Below are positions 35,101 through 43,557 of a DNA stretch of 64,000 nt, piece by piece. Below the pieces are notes generated by a model that was given only the letters and a program-made list of their open reading frames with translations, had not been told where the DNA came from and searched no databases. A program made the position numbers and the translations under genes. The stretch lies in assembly GCA_007922195.1 (NCBI GenBank), contig ML681995.1, forward strand, positions 14,005,879 to 14,069,878, read 5' to 3'. Within the stretch, counting starts at the first letter, position 1, and each line of letters starts with the position of its first letter. Source of the DNA: Podocnemis expansa. Its lineage: Eukaryota; Chordata; Testudines; Podocnemididae.

Positions 35101-37204
35101 AATGAACAGTACTAGACCTACACTAACAGCAGATTCGGCTGTTTCTAGCTGTGGGCTGTAAATAACTAGAAGAAAAGGTCCCTAACGTAGTTGGCTCCTT
35201 TGGTCTATTACTCAGACTGAAGATTTTTCCTCTGCTTAACGCTTTAGAATCTCAGTGATGAGATGCAAGAAACCACCTAACTTTTTTATTTTTAAAGCTC
35301 TCATGTAAAATTAGAAAGGATTCAGTTTCATAGTAGTAAATATACCACAGGGAAAGACCACTGCATGTGTGAAGAGGGCAAGTCTCTGAGCCCTTTGGGA
35401 GCACATCCTGCTACTACTATAAGGGGTGCATGCTGGCTACTGCCTCTTGGTTTTTGCTGACACTTCAGATCTCTATAGTAAATATTTGCAGTTAGTCTAA
35501 ATATAATTCATCAGTAGTGCCGCCTGTTGAGATTACCCCAAAAGCAAATGTGAAAGGGACAGTCCTCAGAACGGGCAGGCAGGTCCAAATGCCATGCAGA
35601 GGAAAACATTCTGCAACTCTCCAGTGCTGACACCTTTTTGTTGGAAAAGCCAAGAATGGCAGCAAATAGATACTGAGTGCATGCTTTTCCAAAGCACCTC
35701 ATTTTCTAAAAAATCCCTAATGATTTTTGAGCCAGCCTAAAGGAGCTTATTGCACAGAAACGGCCAAGTTCCTGTCTTTTGAAAATCAGCTTCCTTAAAG
35801 CGGCCCAAATAGAGCTGCCAAAATGACTCATCATTGCTGAAAGTGTGTGGACTTGATCGTGTAGCTCTTAGTTGTAACCCTGTCTAGAAGGAAGTCTCTC
35901 TCAGGTGGTGGAAGAGAGGTCAGCAGTTAGCTGTTTATCTTACCCATGCCCCCTGTCCCTCCAGTAGGCCGCATCTTTCTGGCTCACATTAGCTATTGTC
36001 TTGCTTACACTGAAATCCTGAGGTCAAGGGGAGTTTTGCCAGTGGGGCCAGAAATCTCCAGTCTAGGATCTGTGCAGTACCAGACAGTCCCCTTGACCCA
36101 CACATTTGTTTTCAGTGCCTGAGTTAAGATTGCACAGCCCCACACCTGAGAGGAGTTTGATTCCTGGTCGGAAAGGAGATATTTTTTTCCCTGCGAGGTA
36201 GGAAGATAGAGTGGAATAACTTGCTTTGTTATGGAGCAGAGCAAATCGACCTGACTACTGGGTGATTCCCTGGTGGTGCCTTCACTCTGACTGGGCACTG
36301 GTCCTGCATTTCTGCTTCAGAGGTAAGGGATAAACCTGGGCTGGTTTTGCTTCAACTCAGTCACAGCAAGGAAATTTTTAAGGGCCTGAGATTAAAAACT
36401 GCTTTATTGGCAGGACCCCTGCTTGTGGGGCAGAGGGTATCCTGTACCATGGCCCAGAGGGCTTGGCCCAGGCTAAAACCCCTATCACCACACCAGGGGA
36501 TCCTTTGTTACAAATTTATACCAGGCCCGAAATAATTATACTTGTGTCCTGTCTATTGACCTGCTCCCATGGTTATGAACCCAGTGATCTCTACGGTCAC
36601 ATAAAGAGATGGTCGGCCATGCAAATCAGATCCTACGGAATTCATTTAACTGACATCAGCAAGAAAAATATAATTTGCATTCTTATCAATGGCTTACCTT
36701 TACATTGTTACTAAATCCATTTAATGTATGTGATTAGCAATTAGGACTTCTTTCCAGAGGAATCTGTGCTGTAACTCAGATTTATTTCTGTGTCATTGAA
36801 CTGGAAAACTGACAGGAAAACACTCCTCTTCCACCTAATTTATCTAAAGTGGCTGTCATTCCTGGGCTGAGTGTAGGGCTGGTCTCACGGAAAGGGAGAT
36901 GCAGAAAGAACTGCTCCACGCTGCCACACTTCACAAATTCAGCTTTGCAAACTTGTGTGCCTGGCTATAGGTGCAGATGGTAAGGTTTAGCTTATGCTTT
37001 GCCGGTGCAAGTCATGTGCTGCCAAAGCAGATCGTATCCATAGCATTGATGTGAGACTAAAAACTCAAGCTTCATTCTTTAAATAAAACCCAGATATAAT
37101 AGAAGTTAAGCCCTATCATTAACTTAGCAGCTGTTGAGGGGGTGGAAGGAAGACTGGGTGTGACTCTTGGGGGATGTTGCTTGCAGTTCTCAACTCCTAC
37201 AATC
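35101..37204. other. Intergenic, nothing recognised
   Basis: About 2.1 kb of ordinary-looking sequence; only short random frames. Confidence 0.5.
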
Positions 37205-37316
37205 TGCAGAGCCTGGTCTCATGGTTAAGACACTGGGCTGAGACTCAGGAGATCAGGCTTCAACTCTTGCTCTGTCCTGCAGCACGTGTGACTTTGGGCA
37301 GTTGCTTAGAACCAGG
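37205..37316 (+). mobile_element. MIR/CORE-type SINE, 5' half, interrupted by the DIRS element
   Basis: It has tRNA-like sequence 'atggttaagacactgggct' (A-box region) and 'ggcttcaactc' (B-box region), then 'tgactttgggcagttgctta', the MIR core text. It ends abruptly at 'accagg' where the DIRS terminus begins. The other half resumes at 42534. Confidence 0.65.
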
Positions 37317-37495
37317 TTCTTCTTCGAGTGCTGCTCCTGTCCATTCCTTAGTAGGTGTCTGCACGCCCCGTGCACGGCACGCCGGAAATTTTTCCCCTAG
37401 AGTACCCGTAGGGTCGGCTGTGGCGCCCCCTGGAGTGGCGCCGCCGCCACTGCCTATATAGCCACGAGCCGACCCGCCCCTCCTCAGTTCCTTCT
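37317..37495 (+). repeat. Left inverted terminal repeat of the DIRS element
   Basis: Positions 37341-37495 are an exact reverse complement of 42329-42483 (155 of 155 bases by eye). The outermost 24 bases differ between the ends and are instead represented in the internal complementary region. A TATA-like 'gcctatatagcc' lies at about 37452-37463; being in the inverted repeat it occurs at both ends, and it could serve as the promoter (inference). Confidence 0.9.
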
Positions 37496-37611
37496 TACCG
37501 CCCTGTCGGTCGCTGGAACGTTCCCTGGCTTCGCGCTGTATTGCACGTGGCCGCGTTATTCGGAGTACCCGAATCTCTTGTTGTTTATAGTTAGTTAGTG
37601 TTAGTTAGTTA

Positions 37612-39204
37612 GTGAGTCGGCGCCGCAGTCCGGCACTGTCCCGGGAACACCGGCGCCGCTCACCGGCACCGGCACCGCCCCGGGAGCACCGGCACCGCTC
37701 ACCGGCACTGGTCGTCGTGGCGGTGGGAGCTCCTCCTATCCGGTCTCCCCAGTGGCACCGAGAGTCTCCACTTCGGCACCCAGACCGTCCACGAGAGAGC
37801 CGGCACCGGTCCCCGGTACCGTCGTCGGCACCGCCATGGTCCCCGCACTCGTCTTCGAGTTCAGCGCCAGAGTCGGTGCCGGACCGCCCTCAACAGGTTG
37901 CGGGTCCTGTTCCTCAACCGGCGCCGGCGGTTCCGCCCCCTCAGTGGCCCGGCTGGCAGTGGCCCTTCTGGACTCCCTGGGCCGTCCACGCGTCTCGAAT
38001 GGGCGCTGCACCCTCCGCTCGCTCGCAGGTTCGACTCCCTCCATCAGCTGCGCTGGGCGCTCCTCCCCCTGTCGGTACCGGGGAGTTGTCGGAGGTTGAG
38101 TCCTTGCGAGACGAGGCAGACAGGGAGAGTTTCACTATGGGGGCCCGTAGTGTGACTTCTGGGGCACAGTCCAAGGACCCTGAGTTCGAGGAGTCCTCCT
38201 CTTCGCCCCCCGATGAAGCGGTGGCGGGAGCCAAGCCCCTAGCGATCCCGGACGATTCTAAGGTCCACCAGGAGCTCCTTCGTCGGGTGGCAACTGGCCT
38301 GAACCTACCAGCCGAGGACATTGTTGAGGACGCGGACCCTATGGTCGACATTTTGCTCCCAGAGACCCCAGGCCGCGTGGCCTTGCCTTTTATTAAAACT
38401 GTGCATAGCACCACCAAGGCACTTTGGCATACCCCGGCCTCGATTCCCCCTACGGCCAAACGCGCTGAGCGCAAATACTTTGTTCCCTCTAAGGGCTACG
38501 AACATTTTTATTCTCATCCCGCCCCTAATTCCTTGGTGGTTGCGGCGGCGAATGAGCGAGAGCGGCAAGGTCGGCCGGGGTCCACCCCTAAGTCCAAGGA
38601 CTCAAAAAAACTGGACCTGTTCGGCCGCAAGGTCTACTCCACTGGGGGGTTGGAGCTGAGGATAGCAAACCAACAAGCTATCCTCAGCCGTTATGTCTTT
38701 AACGCCTGGTCCGCCATGGAGCGCTTTAGTGAGAACTTGGAGCAGGACTCCAGGGCGGCCTTCTCCGCGTCCATCCAGGAGGGCAAGGTGGTATCTAAGG
38801 CCCTCCTGCAATCCGCCTTGGACGCAGCCGATGCTGCTGCACGCTCCATGGCTACGGGGGTGACTATGAGGCGCTCTGCTTGGCTGCAAGCGTCTGGGTT
38901 GCCCCTGGAGGTCCAACACACCATCCAGGACCTGCCCTTTGAAGGGCCTGATCTGTTTCCTCCCCAGACTGACGCTCGTCTCCAGACATTGAAAGATTCA
39001 CGGGCGCTGGTTAAGTCCTTGGGTCTTCACACTCCGGCGAGCCAGAGGAAGCAGTTTAAGCCAGCGCCTCCTCCCTCGCGTCCCTACTTCCGCCGCCAGG
39101 ACGAGGACCGGCGAAGGGGTAGAGGGCCACGTCGGCCGGCTAACCGTCACCCTAGTGGACAAGGTTCCTCGCGCCCATCGGGGGGTGCAAAGAAGACCTT
39201 TTGA
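37612..39204 (+). CDS. DIRS ORF1, gag-like protein
   Basis: An open frame of 530 codons from GTG 37612 to TGA 39202-39204; an in-frame TAG lies at 37606. No ATG occurs before residue 130 (37999), so the start is uncertain: either the ATG was lost, GTG is used, or the N-terminus is internal. Residues 1-80 are made of repeated R-R-S-P / R-E-H-R-H-R-S-P units, an SR-like basic stretch. Residues 80-125 are Pro-rich with W-P-G-W-Q-W-P-F-W. The middle (about 190-480) is helical and charged, without a CCHC knuckle. The C-terminus is basic and Arg/Gly-rich (R-R-G-R-G-P-R-R-P), suited to RNA binding. By position it is the structural protein of a DIRS element. It overlaps the next ORF by 50 bases in another frame. 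Confidence 0.8.
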   Translation: MSRRRSPALSREHRRRSPAPAPPREHRHRSPALVVVAVGAPPIRSPQWHRESPLRHPDRPRESRHRSPVPSSAPPWSPHSSSSSAPESVPDRPQQVAGPVPQPAPAVPPPQWPGWQWPFWTPWAVHASRMGAAPSARSQVRLPPSAALGAPPPVGTGELSEVESLRDEADRESFTMGARSVTSGAQSKDPEFEESSSSPPDEAVAGAKPLAIPDDSKVHQELLRRVATGLNLPAEDIVEDADPMVDILLPETPGRVALPFIKTVHSTTKALWHTPASIPPTAKRAERKYFVPSKGYEHFYSHPAPNSLVVAAANERERQGRPGSTPKSKDSKKLDLFGRKVYSTGGLELRIANQQAILSRYVFNAWSAMERFSENLEQDSRAAFSASIQEGKVVSKALLQSALDAADAAARSMATGVTMRRSAWLQASGLPLEVQHTIQDLPFEGPDLFPPQTDARLQTLKDSRALVKSLGLHTPASQRKQFKPAPPPSRPYFRRQDEDRRRGRGPRRPANRHPSGQGSSRPSGGAKKTF

Positions 39205-41011
39205 AAGTCAGCTCGGGGGAGATGTACCAATCACCCAGGATCCAAACACCTTTATTTTTTACAACAGACTGTCCCATTATGCGCCCCGTTGGCGCCTGAT
39301 TACAAAAGACCGCTGGGTTCTCAGGACGGTTCAGGAGGGCTACTCCCTCCAATTTTCTTCATTACCCCCCTCAGCCCCTCCTATGCCTCGTGGTGCCCTG
39401 CGGGACCAGGCCCACCGGCTCGCCCTGCAGGAGGAGGTGCGGGTCCTGCTCCAAAAAGGGGCAGTCGAAGAAGTCCCACCGTCCTGCAGGGGCAAGGGGT
39501 TTTATTCCCGTTACTTCCTTGTCCCCAAGGCCAAGGGGGGCCTGAGGCCCATACTGGACTTGCGCCGGCTCAACCGGTTCCTGCGCAAAATCCGGTTCAG
39601 GATGGTCTCCCTCGCCTCCATTGTTCCCTCTCTGGATCCGGGCGATTGGTACGCCGCCCTCGATTTGCAAGACGCGTACTTCCACATCGCGATTCATCCG
39701 CGACACAGGAAGTTTCTGCATTTCGTGGTGGGGCATGCCCACCTACAGTTCACCGTCCTCCCCTTCGGACTCTCCGCCGCTCCGAGAGTCTTCACAAAGT
39801 GCCTAGCGGTCGTGGCGGCTCACCTCCGAAAGCAAGGAGTCGCGCTCTTCCCATACCTCGACGACTGGTTGATCGTGGGGAGCTCGCGGCAGGAGGTCCT
39901 CGCCCACCTAAGCTTGACCCGGTCCCTGTTCACCCGCTTGGGCCTGCTAATAAATGTTCAAAAGTCGACTCTATCTCCTGCCCAACGGATAGAGTTCATA
40001 GGGGCGGTCCTCGATTCTGCATCGGTGCGGGCAAGCCTCCCAGCCGGCCGCTTCCAGACCATAAAGCAGACAATAGGCTTGCTGGTGCGGTTTCCTCGGG
40101 TATCAGCTCGCGAGTGCCTTCGCATATTGGGTCTCATGGCCGCTTGCACGTTTGTGGTTCCCTTCGCCCGTCTGCGAATGCGGCCCTTCCAGTTGTGGCT
40201 TGCGACAGTGTTCCGCCCGGGGTGGGACAATCTGGGCGCCATGCTATCCGTGCCGCTGGTGGTGCTCGAGTCCCTGAGTTGGTGGACGTGTGCCCCCAAC
40301 TTGTGCTCCGGAGTCCCGTTCCATTCCCCTCAGCCTTCCCTGCGCCTGACTATGGATGCATCCAATGTCGGCTGGGGCGCTCATCTCGGAGCTCTCCGAA
40401 CTCAGGGCATGTGGGGAACAGCAGACTTGCCCCTACACATCAATGTAAAGGAGCTGAGGGCGATCCGGCTTGCTTGCCGGGTATTTCGGGACCAACTCCG
40501 GGGTCGGTCGGTATCGGTTCATACCGACAATACCACTGCAATGTACTACACAAACAAACAAGGTGGTACTTGCTCACCCCTCCTTTGTCGGGAGGCCATG
40601 CGGCTCTGGGAGTTTTGCATTCACCACGAGATCCGACCGGTGGCATCGTATATTCCCGGCCTCCGGAACTGCTTAGCGGACAACCTCAGCCGGAGGTTTC
40701 TCATGCACGAGTGGTCCCTTCACCCGGAGGTGACGGATTCGATCTTCCGGAGGTGGGGTTATCCCCTTCTGGATCTTTTTGCCTCTCGGGTCAACACGAA
40801 GTGCCGGAGCTTCTGCTCCTTTCGGGGTCGCAGCCCCGGCTCCATAGGGGACGCCTTCGAGATCCACTGGGGCGGCCGGGGTCTCCTGTACGCCTTTCCC
40901 CCGACCCCGCTGGTGGCCAAGGTGCTGTACAAACTGAAGACGGACAAGGCGCTGGTTGTCTTGGTCGCTCCCGCCTGGCCCAGGCAACATTGGTTTACGA
41001 CCCTGGTGTGA
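39155..41011 (+). CDS. DIRS ORF2, reverse transcriptase-RNase H with Dam-like C-terminus
   Basis: 618 open codons if counted from GTG 39155; the first ATG in frame is codon 77 (39383), just before the RT domain. RT: K-G-L-R-P-I-L-D-L-R-R-L-N (about 128-140), A-L-D-L-Q-D-A-Y-F-H-I (168-178, catalytic D), L-P-F-G-L-S-A-A-P (202-210), and Y-L-D-D (234-237, catalytic pair). RNase H: T-M-D-A-S (D401), K-E-L (E433), H-T-D-N-T (D458), A-D-N-L-S (D509), all four acidic ligands present. Residues 539-615 (D-L-F-A-S, Y-A-F-P-P, A-P-A-W-P-R-Q-H-W-F) resemble the Dam-methyltransferase-like tail of DIRS elements. The enzyme copies the element RNA into DNA. The frame is intact. Its TGA overlaps the next ATG (TGATG). 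Confidence 0.93.
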   Translation: MDKVPRAHRGVQRRPFESQLGGDVPITQDPNTFIFYNRLSHYAPRWRLITKDRWVLRTVQEGYSLQFSSLPPSAPPMPRGALRDQAHRLALQEEVRVLLQKGAVEEVPPSCRGKGFYSRYFLVPKAKGGLRPILDLRRLNRFLRKIRFRMVSLASIVPSLDPGDWYAALDLQDAYFHIAIHPRHRKFLHFVVGHAHLQFTVLPFGLSAAPRVFTKCLAVVAAHLRKQGVALFPYLDDWLIVGSSRQEVLAHLSLTRSLFTRLGLLINVQKSTLSPAQRIEFIGAVLDSASVRASLPAGRFQTIKQTIGLLVRFPRVSARECLRILGLMAACTFVVPFARLRMRPFQLWLATVFRPGWDNLGAMLSVPLVVLESLSWWTCAPNLCSGVPFHSPQPSLRLTMDASNVGWGAHLGALRTQGMWGTADLPLHINVKELRAIRLACRVFRDQLRGRSVSVHTDNTTAMYYTNKQGGTCSPLLCREAMRLWEFCIHHEIRPVASYIPGLRNCLADNLSRRFLMHEWSLHPEVTDSIFRRWGYPLLDLFASRVNTKCRSFCSFRGRSPGSIGDAFEIHWGGRGLLYAFPPTPLVAKVLYKLKTDKALVVLVAPAWPRQHWFTTLV

Positions 41012-42165
41012 TGGTCCCAGCGCCGGCCGATTCCGCTTCCGCTCAGACCGGACTTATTGTCCCAGGACGGCGGGAGCCTGCTTCATCCCAACCTGGAGGC
41101 CCTGCATCTCCACGCGTGGTGCCTCCGTGGCTGACGGGTGCTGAGCTGCTATGCTCCTCCCCGGTGCGGACAGTATTGTGTGGTAGCAGGAAGCCCACCA
41201 CAAGGACCACGTACGTTGCAAAGTGGCTCCGGTTTGCGCGCTGGGCCTCGGAGCAAGGGGAGGACCCGGAGCTGGTTTCGGTTCACCGCCTCCTGGACTA
41301 CTTGTGGCATTTGAAGTCGGAGGGTCTGGCGTTGTCCTCCTTGAGGGTACACCTAGCGGCGATTGCGGCTTTTCGCCGCGCCCCCGGGGGTGCCTCCTTG
41401 TTCACGGTTCCCCTGGTTAAGCGTTTCTTGGTGGGCCTTTCTAAGCTGTACCCAACTATTAAGGCGCCCACGGCCCAATGGGACCTGAATGCAGTCCTTG
41501 TTAAACTTACTGGGGCCCCCTTTGAACCACTGGCGACCTGCTCCCTCCTGTATTTGTCATGGAAGGTTGCCTTCTTGGTGGCTATCACATCAGCCAGGTG
41601 GGTGTCCGAACTGCGTGCTTTGGTGGTTGATCCGCCGTATACGCAGTTTTTTAAGGACAAAGTACAGCTTCGCCCGCACCCTTCCTTCAGGCCTAAGGTG
41701 GTGTCGCCCTTTCATCTAAATCAGGACATCTCCTTGCCGATTTTCTACCCGAAACCCCATGCGTCAGAGGAGGAGCGGCGTCTCCACTCCCTAGACGTGC
41801 GCCGGGTGCTCGCTTTCTACATCGAACGGACTAGGCCTTTCCGAAAGACCCCCCAGCTCTTCGTCACTGTGGCAGACAATAAAAAAGGCCAACCGGTGTC
41901 CTCACAACGCATCGCCTCCTGGATTGTGGCCTGCATTAAAGAATGCTACAAACTAGGCGGCAGGCACCTACCGCGGGTAACGGCGCACTCCACTCGGGCG
42001 CAGGCGGCTTCCACTGCCTTCCTCGCCGGGGTCCCGATTGCCGACATCTGCCGGGCGGCAACGTGATCTACCCCGCATACTTTCTCGCAGCACTATGCCG
42101 TCACCCAGCAAGCTCAGCAGGACGCTGCGGTGGGCAGAGCGGTGCTTCAGTCCATTTCCTTGTGA
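41011..42165 (+). pseudogene. DIRS ORF3, tyrosine recombinase, disabled
   Basis: It starts at ATG 41011, overlapping the RT stop by one base, which suggests coupled reinitiation. The same frame is open upstream, but only as a shadow of the RT gene. It reads 351 codons to TGA 42064-42066, then 32 more in-frame codons to TGA 42163-42165. Core binding-like part: K-P-T-T-R-T-T-Y (61-68). Box I reads S-A-R-W-V-S-E-L (194-201), with Trp197 (TGG, 41599-41601) where DIRS recombinases normally carry the catalytic Arg. Box II A-H-S-T-R (325-329) keeps the H-x-x-R pair. The Tyr of box III (TAT 42094-42096, in Q-H-Y-A-V-T) lies after the premature stop, which replaces an expected Trp. The protein would circularise or integrate the cDNA; this copy should be inactive. 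Confidence 0.88.
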
Positions 42166-42197
42166 TGTCTCCCACCTCCGAGGTATGGCTTGTTATT

Positions 42198-42295
42198 CAC
42201 CTACTAAGGAATGGACAGGAGCAGCACTCGAAGAAGAAGAAGAGGTTACTTGCCTGTAACCGGTGTTCTTCGAGAGGTGTGCTCCTGGCCATTCC
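42198..42295 (+). repeat. Internal complementary region (ICR) of the DIRS element
   Basis: 42198-42238 is complementary to the first 41 bases of the element (37317-37357). The following part to 42295 is complementary to the last 56 bases (42478-42533), with one mismatch in 'accggtg/accagtg'. Its reverse complement therefore equals the right end joined directly to the left end. In the DIRS model this region templates the ends and guides circle formation. Function is inferred; complementarity is read directly. Confidence 0.9.
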
Positions 42296-42328
42296 CAATC
42301 CCTCCCACCTCCCCTCAGACAGTAGGGT

Positions 42329-42533
42329 AGAAGGAACTGAGGAGGGGCGGGTCGGCTCGTGGCTATATAGGCAGTGGCGGCGGCGCCACTCCAGGGGGCG
42401 CCACAGCCGACCCTACGGGTACTCTAGGGGAAAAATTTCCGGCGTGCCGTGCACGGGGCGTGCAGACACCTACTAAGGAATGGCCAGGAGCACACCTCTC
42501 GAAGAACACTGGTTACAGGCAAGTAACCTCTTC
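42329..42533 (-). repeat. Right inverted terminal repeat of the DIRS element
   Basis: 42329-42483 mirrors 37341-37495 without mismatch or gap. The last 50 bases (42484-42533, 'gaagaacactggttacaggc' and onward) are specific to this end and are mirrored by the ICR, so the ICR and right end could pair as a hairpin. Confidence 0.9.
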
Positions 42534-42715
42534 TTTTCAAAGGCATTTTAGACACCTCTAGATGTTGACCAGCAGTTCACAGGATTTTTCAAATGGGCCT
42601 GGATACCTACCTCTGAGTGATTTCAGTGGGATTTAGGCACCGAGGTGCTTTAGATAATCTTACTTTAGTGCCTCGCTCCCTCCTTAGATAGCTACATACC
42701 TCTAAAACTCTAGCC
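42534..42715 (+). mobile_element. 3' half of the SINE interrupted by the DIRS element
   Basis: It starts 'ttttcaaaggcattttagac', continuing the text 'cttagaaccagg' that stops at 37316. A second, independent 'acccaggttttcaaaggtat' occurs at 42730-42749 and shows the uninterrupted form of the site. Confidence 0.55.
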
Positions 42716-43189
42716 TTTGGTCTCCATGACCCAGGTTTTCAAAGGTATTTGATCAAAATTAATGGATGTAAGGTGTTGAAATAGCTTTGAGGATCTGGCC
42801 TTCTATATCTCAGGTTATCATCTCTGAAACGGGGCCATCGCTTCCTTCTTCCACTCTTTGCTTGCTTTGTGTAAACTCTTTGGACAGTTACCCTCTGCTC
42901 ATGCCCAGGGGCCTGTATTTGCTGGGGAGCTTGAGTTGCTACTGGACAGCAAAATAACTGTGGATGGTGAGAGCAGAGCAGAAATTAGTCAGGGCCAAGA
43001 TAAGCATGGGTTGGTGCAGCCTGGAAAATCACCACACTGTTTAGAAAAAATAGAGGAGTCAGGCAAGCGACGAGGGCCCATTTATTGAAATCATTGGGAC
43101 TACAGAGGTGCCTTGAGTTGTGTAGCTTCTGAGCTGCTTTGCTGGGACTATGGAATCTTCTGCTTTCTCCCAGACAAGTCAGGGTAATT
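42716..43189. other. Intergenic, nothing further recognised
   Basis: Apart from the 'caggttttcaaaggt' tail-like text at 42732-42746 and a 'gaggatctggcc' motif near 42790, no feature. Confidence 0.45.
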
Positions 43190-43467
43190 CCCAAAGGGAT
43201 AGCCGTGTTAGTCTAGGCCAGCAAAAAAAACCAAGGAGTCATGTGGCACTTTAAGACTAACTTGTTTATTTTTTGCATGAGCTTTCATGGGAGAAAATCC
43301 CACTTTGTCAGATGCTTTGAAGGGAGGGAGCGTACAGAAAGCATCTGATGAAGTGGGATCCTCTCCCACGAAAGCCCATGTGACAAACAAATTTGTTAGT
43401 CTCCAAGTGCCACAAGACTCCTTGCTCTTTTTGCTTTACTAGACTAACACAGCTGCCCCTTTGCAAC
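43190..43467. mobile_element. Inverted Penelope-type tail repeat, full palindromic unit
   Basis: Outer caps 'cccaaagggatagccgtgtt' and 'aacacagctgcccctttgc' are inverted copies. Inner arms from 'caaggagtcatgtggcact' to 'cccactttgtcagatgctt' (43232-43320) and back (43337-43424) are also inverted. It is the most complete unit of this family here and carries both caps. Confidence 0.7.
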
Positions 43468-43557
43468 TTCACGCAGGGAGGAGCCTATAACCTCTAACTG
43501 CTGGCTTGTTCTCAATGCCTGAGCTCTTCCTGGCTTGCCCCGTTGTTGTCTGGCTAA

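Larger units (their letters stand above)
37317..42533 (+). mobile_element. DIRS-type tyrosine-recombinase retrotransposon, nearly complete
   Basis: A GC- and CpG-rich block of 5217 bp in AT-rich surroundings. In order it has: a left inverted terminal repeat, a gag-like ORF (37612-39204), an RT/RNase H ORF with a Dam-like tail (39155-41011), a tyrosine-recombinase ORF (41011-42165, broken), an internal complementary region (42198-42295) and a right inverted repeat. This is the DIRS1 layout, known in turtles. Its borders are set by the complementary region, which spells the right end joined to the left end. There is no target duplication, as expected for DIRS. The inverted repeats are identical over 155 bp and the first two ORFs are open, so the insertion is young; only the recombinase is visibly damaged. 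Confidence 0.93.

Noticed and set aside
34910..35125. AGTACT on both sides of the 34.9-kb inverted unit as a target duplication
   Set aside because: Only 6 bp, and placed asymmetrically to the element ends; likely chance.
37211..37290. Functional tRNA gene from the A/B-box-like words
   Set aside because: The words are part of a MIR-type SINE; no cloverleaf could be formed convincingly.
37752..38568. Several frames on both strands inside DIRS ORF1 (for example 37941-38474 minus)
   Set aside because: Shadows of GC-rich ORF1 without recognisable domains.
39289..41010. Upstream 574 codons of the long frame that ends at 42066
   Set aside because: This part overlaps the RT ORF in another frame and has no motifs; it is a GC-driven shadow. 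The recombinase most likely starts at 41011.
37612..42165. The large open frames as a host multi-exon or intronless gene
   Set aside because: Motif order (gag-like, RT, RNase H, tyrosine recombinase), inverted repeats and the ICR show a DIRS retrotransposon.
43190..43467. DNA-transposon MITE explanation for the palindromic units
   Set aside because: Partly rejected: the same arms occur as single tails joined to a GIY-YIG coding remnant at 43558-44110, so a PLE origin fits better. A MITE that captured the tail cannot be fully excluded.
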